In this document: piece after piece, positions 38,520 to 41,151 of the stretch
How positions within the stretch are numbered: the stretch's first letter is position 1
How the letters are laid out: every line of letters begins with the position of its first letter
Assembly (NCBI GenBank): GCA_018711685.1
Contig: DVHZ01000177.1
Coordinates: 1 to 41,151 of the forward strand
DNA from: Candidatus Excrementavichristensenella intestinipullorum
GTDB taxonomy: Bacteria; Bacillota; Clostridia; Christensenellales; Aristaeellaceae
Direction: 5' to 3'
Length of the DNA stretch: 41,151 nt
The notes under the pieces: model-generated
Told to the model about the DNA's origin: nothing
The model's database searches: none
The model's input: only the letters and a program-made list of their open reading frames with translations
Position numbers and translations under genes: made by a program

Positions 38520-39365
38520 ATGAGGGAAATCCAGGCGAGCCAGATCACCGCGCAGCTCAAAGCGCTGATCTTGCAGGCCAGCTACAACATCGGTCCCGAC
38601 GTGGAGGCCGCAGTGGCCGCGTATAAGGAAAAGGAGCCCTCGCCCTCGGGCCGGGCGGTGCTGGAACAGCTTCTGCAGAATTACGCCATCGCCCGGGAGG
38701 AGCAGGTGGCCATCTGTCAGGATACGGGCATGTGCGTCATATTCCTGGACGTAGGACAGGAGGTACACATCGCAGGGGGCAGCCTGCAGGATGCCCTGGC
38801 CGAAGGGGTGCGCCAGGCCTACGGGGAGGGTTACCTGCGCAAGAGCGTGGTGCGGGACCCCCTGTACGACCGGACCAATACCCGGGACAACACGCCGCCG
38901 GTGGTGCATACCCGCATCGTGCCCGGGGACAAGATCGATATGCTGGTCACCCCCAAGGGGTTCGGCTCGGAAAACATGTCCCGCACTAAAATGCTGGTGC
39001 CTGCCGACGGAGAGCAGGGCGTCATTGATTTCGTAGTGAACACGGTGATCGAGGCGGGCCCCAACCCCTGTCCGCCGGTGATCGTGGGGGTGGGCATTGG
39101 CGGCACCCTGGAGGTGGCGGCGCTGATGGCCAAGCGCATGACCGCCCGGGCCCTGGACGAGCCCAATCCGGACCCCCGGTACGCCCAGCTGGAGCAGGTC
39201 ATTTTGGAGAAGATCAACCGCAGCGGCGTGGGCCCGGCAGGCATCGGCGGGCGGACCACCGCCCTCAAGGTGAATATCGCCACCTACCCCACCCACATCG
39301 CCGGCATGCCGGTGGCGGTGAACGTGTGCTGTCACGCCGCCCGGCACGCCCATGCCGTATTATAA
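38520..39365 (+). CDS. Class I fumarate hydratase (or tartrate dehydratase), alpha subunit
   Basis: A 281-residue subunit of the iron-sulfur class I fumarase/L-tartrate dehydratase family. It binds the catalytic 4Fe-4S cluster; three candidate ligands are Cys66 (ICQDTGM), Cys184 (NPCPP) and Cys270 or 271 (VCCHAARHA). The GFGSENMS motif (around 148-154) and the GVGIGGTLEVAALMAK stretch (about 190-205) are typical. The reaction is reversible hydration of fumarate to malate; TtdA-type tartrate dehydratase cannot be excluded. GGAGGAGGAAGG precedes the ATG at 38520. It pairs with the beta subunit 34 bases downstream. Confidence 0.93.
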   Translation: MREIQASQITAQLKALILQASYNIGPDVEAAVAAYKEKEPSPSGRAVLEQLLQNYAIAREEQVAICQDTGMCVIFLDVGQEVHIAGGSLQDALAEGVRQAYGEGYLRKSVVRDPLYDRTNTRDNTPPVVHTRIVPGDKIDMLVTPKGFGSENMSRTKMLVPADGEQGVIDFVVNTVIEAGPNPCPPVIVGVGIGGTLEVAALMAKRMTARALDEPNPDPRYAQLEQVILEKINRSGVGPAGIGGRTTALKVNIATYPTHIAGMPVAVNVCCHAARHAHAVL

Positions 39366-39399
39366 GGGCCCACGCCGTATGATTGAAGGAGGAACCACC

Positions 39400-39957
39400 A
39401 TGGAAAACATCCATGTGCAACTGCCCCTGGACCCGGAGCAGATCAAGACCTTGCGGGCGGGAGACACGGTGCTGCTCACCGGCGTGCTCTATACCGCCCG
39501 GGACGCGGCCCACAAGCGGCTGGTGGCCTGCCTGGACGAGGGCCGCCCCCTACCCTTCGACCTGAAAAACCAGCTCATCTACTACGTGGGCCCGGCCCCG
39601 GCCTCTCCCGGCCATCCGGTGGGTTCGGCGGGTCCCACCACCAGCTACCGCATGGACGCCTACGCCCCCCGGCTGATCGCCCAGGGCCTGAAGGGCATGA
39701 TGGGCAAGGGCAAACGCAACCAAGCGGTGATCGACGCCATGAAGGCCCACGGCGCTGTGTATTTCGGCGCGGTGGGCGGCGCGGCGGCCCTCATCGCCCA
39801 GCGCATCGTCAGCAGCCAGGTCATTGCCTACGACGACCTGGGCGCCGAAGCCATCCACCGCTTTGTAGTCAAGGATTTCCCCGCCCTGGTGCTCATCGAC
39901 TGCCTGGGCAACAACCTGTATGAAACCGGTCCGGCCCAGTACCGCCTGCCGGACTGA
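39400..39957 (+). CDS. Class I fumarate hydratase (or tartrate dehydratase), beta subunit
   Basis: A 185-residue partner of the alpha subunit. The conserved GDTVLLTGVLYTARDAAHKR (about residues 21-40), the GPTTSYRMDAY segment (about 79-89) and YFGAVGGAAALIAQ (about 125-138) are diagnostic; the Arg and Thr in these motifs contribute to the substrate site. The start at 39400 has GAAGGAGG 7 bases upstream. The two subunits together equal a full-length class I fumarase split in two, the usual form in Clostridia. Confidence 0.93.
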   Translation: MENIHVQLPLDPEQIKTLRAGDTVLLTGVLYTARDAAHKRLVACLDEGRPLPFDLKNQLIYYVGPAPASPGHPVGSAGPTTSYRMDAYAPRLIAQGLKGMMGKGKRNQAVIDAMKAHGAVYFGAVGGAAALIAQRIVSSQVIAYDDLGAEAIHRFVVKDFPALVLIDCLGNNLYETGPAQYRLPD

Positions 39958-39969
39958 CGAGGAGGCCCC

Positions 39970-40944
39970 ATGAACATTCAGATCGACCGGCATAGTGAGG
40001 AACCCCTCTATCTCCAGCTGGCCCAGTCCATTCGGGACATGATCGCCCGGGGCGAACTGCGCCCCGGCGACCGGCTGCCCACGGTGCGGGCCCTGTTCGG
40101 AGAAACCGGACTTTCCGACGGCACCATCCGCCACGCCTACGAGCTGCTGGCCCGGGAGGGCACCCTGTCCCTCATCCAGGGCAAGGGCACCTTTGTCAGC
40201 GACCAGGCGGGCCAGCACAGCGGAGAGAGCCGGGCCATGGCCGCCATCGATCGCATGTTGGAGGAGCTCACCGGCCTGGGGTTCAGCACCCGGGATATTC
40301 AATTGTACGTCAATGTGAAGCTGAGCCGCCGGGAGGACGCCCGGCCCCTGGTGCGGGTGGCGGTGGTGGACTGCAACAGCGAGTCCCTCAACGAGGCCGC
40401 CCTGCAGCTCTCCCGGCTGCGGGGGGTAGAGCTCACCGAATACCTGCTGGAGGACGTGCGCCACGCCCCGGACCAACTGCTGGGTGGATTCCCCCTGGTC
40501 ATCACCACCCAGACCCACTACCACGAATTGCGGGCGCTGATGGGCGAGGCGGCCCAGGCCCTGGTCCAGGTGGCCCTCTCCCCCAGCCCGGATACCCTCA
40601 TCGCCCTGGCCCGGCTGCGGCCGGGCAGCCGGGTGGGGGTCTATTGCCGTACCCCCCGGTTCGCCCAAATCGTCCAAAACGGCCTGGACGCGGTGCCCCA
40701 GCTGTCCCTGGGCCAGGCCCCGGTGCTGCTGGCCGGTTCCGGCCGCCCCTTGGGGGATTTCCTGCCGGGGCTGGAGGCCCTGGTGGTGGCTCCCGACTAT
40801 CTGGCCTACGCCAGCCCCCAGGAGCAGCAGGCCCTGGACGCCTTTTCCCAGGCCGGCGGGCAACTGGTCGCCTACCATCACCAGCTGGACCAGGGCTCCC
40901 GCCTGACGGTGGAGGAACGGGTGGAGCACCTGCGCCGCCCCTAA
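39970..40944 (+). CDS. GntR family regulator with a large unassigned C-terminal domain
   Basis: A 324-residue regulator. The N-terminal winged helix (PLYLQLAQSIRDMIARGELR, then LPTVRALFGETGLSDGTIRH, residues ~12-70) is of the YhcF/YtrA-like type. It is followed by ~230 residues that look like an alternating alpha/beta fold (RVAVVDCNSESLNEAALQLS, later RVGVYCRTPRFAQIVQNGLD), perhaps a periplasmic-binding-like effector domain. It is not a UTRA or aminotransferase domain by eye. GAGGAGG lies 4 bases before the ATG. It is 12 bases after the fumarase beta gene, so it probably belongs to the operon and may control it. Confidence 0.82.
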   Translation: MNIQIDRHSEEPLYLQLAQSIRDMIARGELRPGDRLPTVRALFGETGLSDGTIRHAYELLAREGTLSLIQGKGTFVSDQAGQHSGESRAMAAIDRMLEELTGLGFSTRDIQLYVNVKLSRREDARPLVRVAVVDCNSESLNEAALQLSRLRGVELTEYLLEDVRHAPDQLLGGFPLVITTQTHYHELRALMGEAAQALVQVALSPSPDTLIALARLRPGSRVGVYCRTPRFAQIVQNGLDAVPQLSLGQAPVLLAGSGRPLGDFLPGLEALVVAPDYLAYASPQEQQALDAFSQAGGQLVAYHHQLDQGSRLTVEERVEHLRRP

Positions 40945-41122
40945 AACCCGGCGCGGGCCCCAAGCCCCTTCCCCGCCGTCCCTCCCGTAGATCCTGATTT
41001 TCCCCTTCGGACGCCGTTCGCCCTTGGCGCGGGATTTCCCTTCGGACGTTGGTTCCGTCTCTAAGCGCCCCAGGTCTGACAGGGGACGCTGGGAAATCAG
41101 CGGGGCCCGGCCGCCCGGCCAC
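40945..41122. other. Downstream gap with a short direct repeat
   Basis: No gene seen. A direct repeat containing CCTTCGGACG occurs near 41000 and again near 41040, about 36 bases apart. No T-run terminator was found before the final hairpin. Confidence 0.4.
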
Positions 41123-41151
41123 CCGGCCCGCCCGCTTCGCGGGCGGGCCGG
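41123..41151. repeat. 13-bp GC-only hairpin at the window end
   Basis: CCGGCCCGCCCGC (41123-41135) pairs perfectly with GCGGGCGGGCCGG (41139-41151), loop TTC. The sequence that follows is outside the window, so whether it is a terminator cannot be judged. Confidence 0.7.

Noticed and set aside
39550-40929. 459-codon minus-strand frame opposite the fumarase beta and GntR genes
   Set aside because: Reverse-strand shadow with His/Gly/Gln-rich composition; no start signal.
1-41151. CRISPR array
   Set aside because: No set of regularly spaced direct repeats of 23-40 bases with unique spacers was seen anywhere.

Overview
The window looks like a chromosomal segment of a GC-rich, spore-forming member of the Firmicutes (Clostridia-like). 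The evidence is strong purine-rich Shine-Dalgarno sites, many TTG and GTG starts, near-consensus sigma-A promoters (TTGACA/TATAAT with 17-18 bp spacers), the tig-clpP-clpX order, a membrane-anchored LonB, Rex, a VanW-domain protein, and the start of a spoVT gene. Two promoter-like sites also resemble forespore (sigma-G type) promoters.

Layout. Positions 1-3543 hold a leftward run: a CofE-like ligase, aroQ, an 8-oxoguanine glycosylase and an SGNH hydrolase; the last three overlap or nearly touch. At 3674-4265 is a single rightward YhcH/YiaL-type gene with a consensus promoter and a two-way terminator. At 4281-9971 is a leftward sugar-acid module: a DapA-type aldolase, an HpcH-type aldolase, a GntR/FCD regulator and a three-part TRAP transporter (DctP, DctQ, DctM). 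At 10222-13113 are two rightward genes, a zinc-ribbon membrane protein and lonB, which meet the leftward tig-clpP-clpX cluster (13477-16942). A compact leftward operon purA-purB-rex-vanW follows (17005-22487), then ogt and tRNA-Ser(GGA).

The most unusual part is 24113-30021. First comes an ABC uptake operon. Its binding lipoprotein appears to have its two lobes in reversed order. Its ATPase carries a C-terminal domain that looks like a degenerate RsbW-type (HATPase) fold. Next is a graveyard of broken genes: an N-terminal scrap of a phosphodiester-glycosidase-like gene and a C-terminal scrap of a flavoprotein reductase. Then come a 56-residue ORF and a large serine recombinase whose 3' end runs into, and antisense to, a spoVT gene cut after codon 37. 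The broken spoVT keeps its promoter and ribosome site and can encode a 78-residue chimera.

The right arm (30475-41151) holds topB coupled to a small membrane protein; a second, TAXI-type TRAP system (SBP, DUF1850, fused permease); a DUF2975 membrane protein with its Cro/YozG-type regulator; and a rightward operon for a two-subunit class I fumarase (or tartrate dehydratase) plus a GntR regulator. The theme of the window is organic-acid uptake and metabolism (two TRAP systems, two aldolases, fumarase), together with protein quality control and purine nucleotide synthesis.

All family calls rest on motif recognition by eye; no database search was possible.
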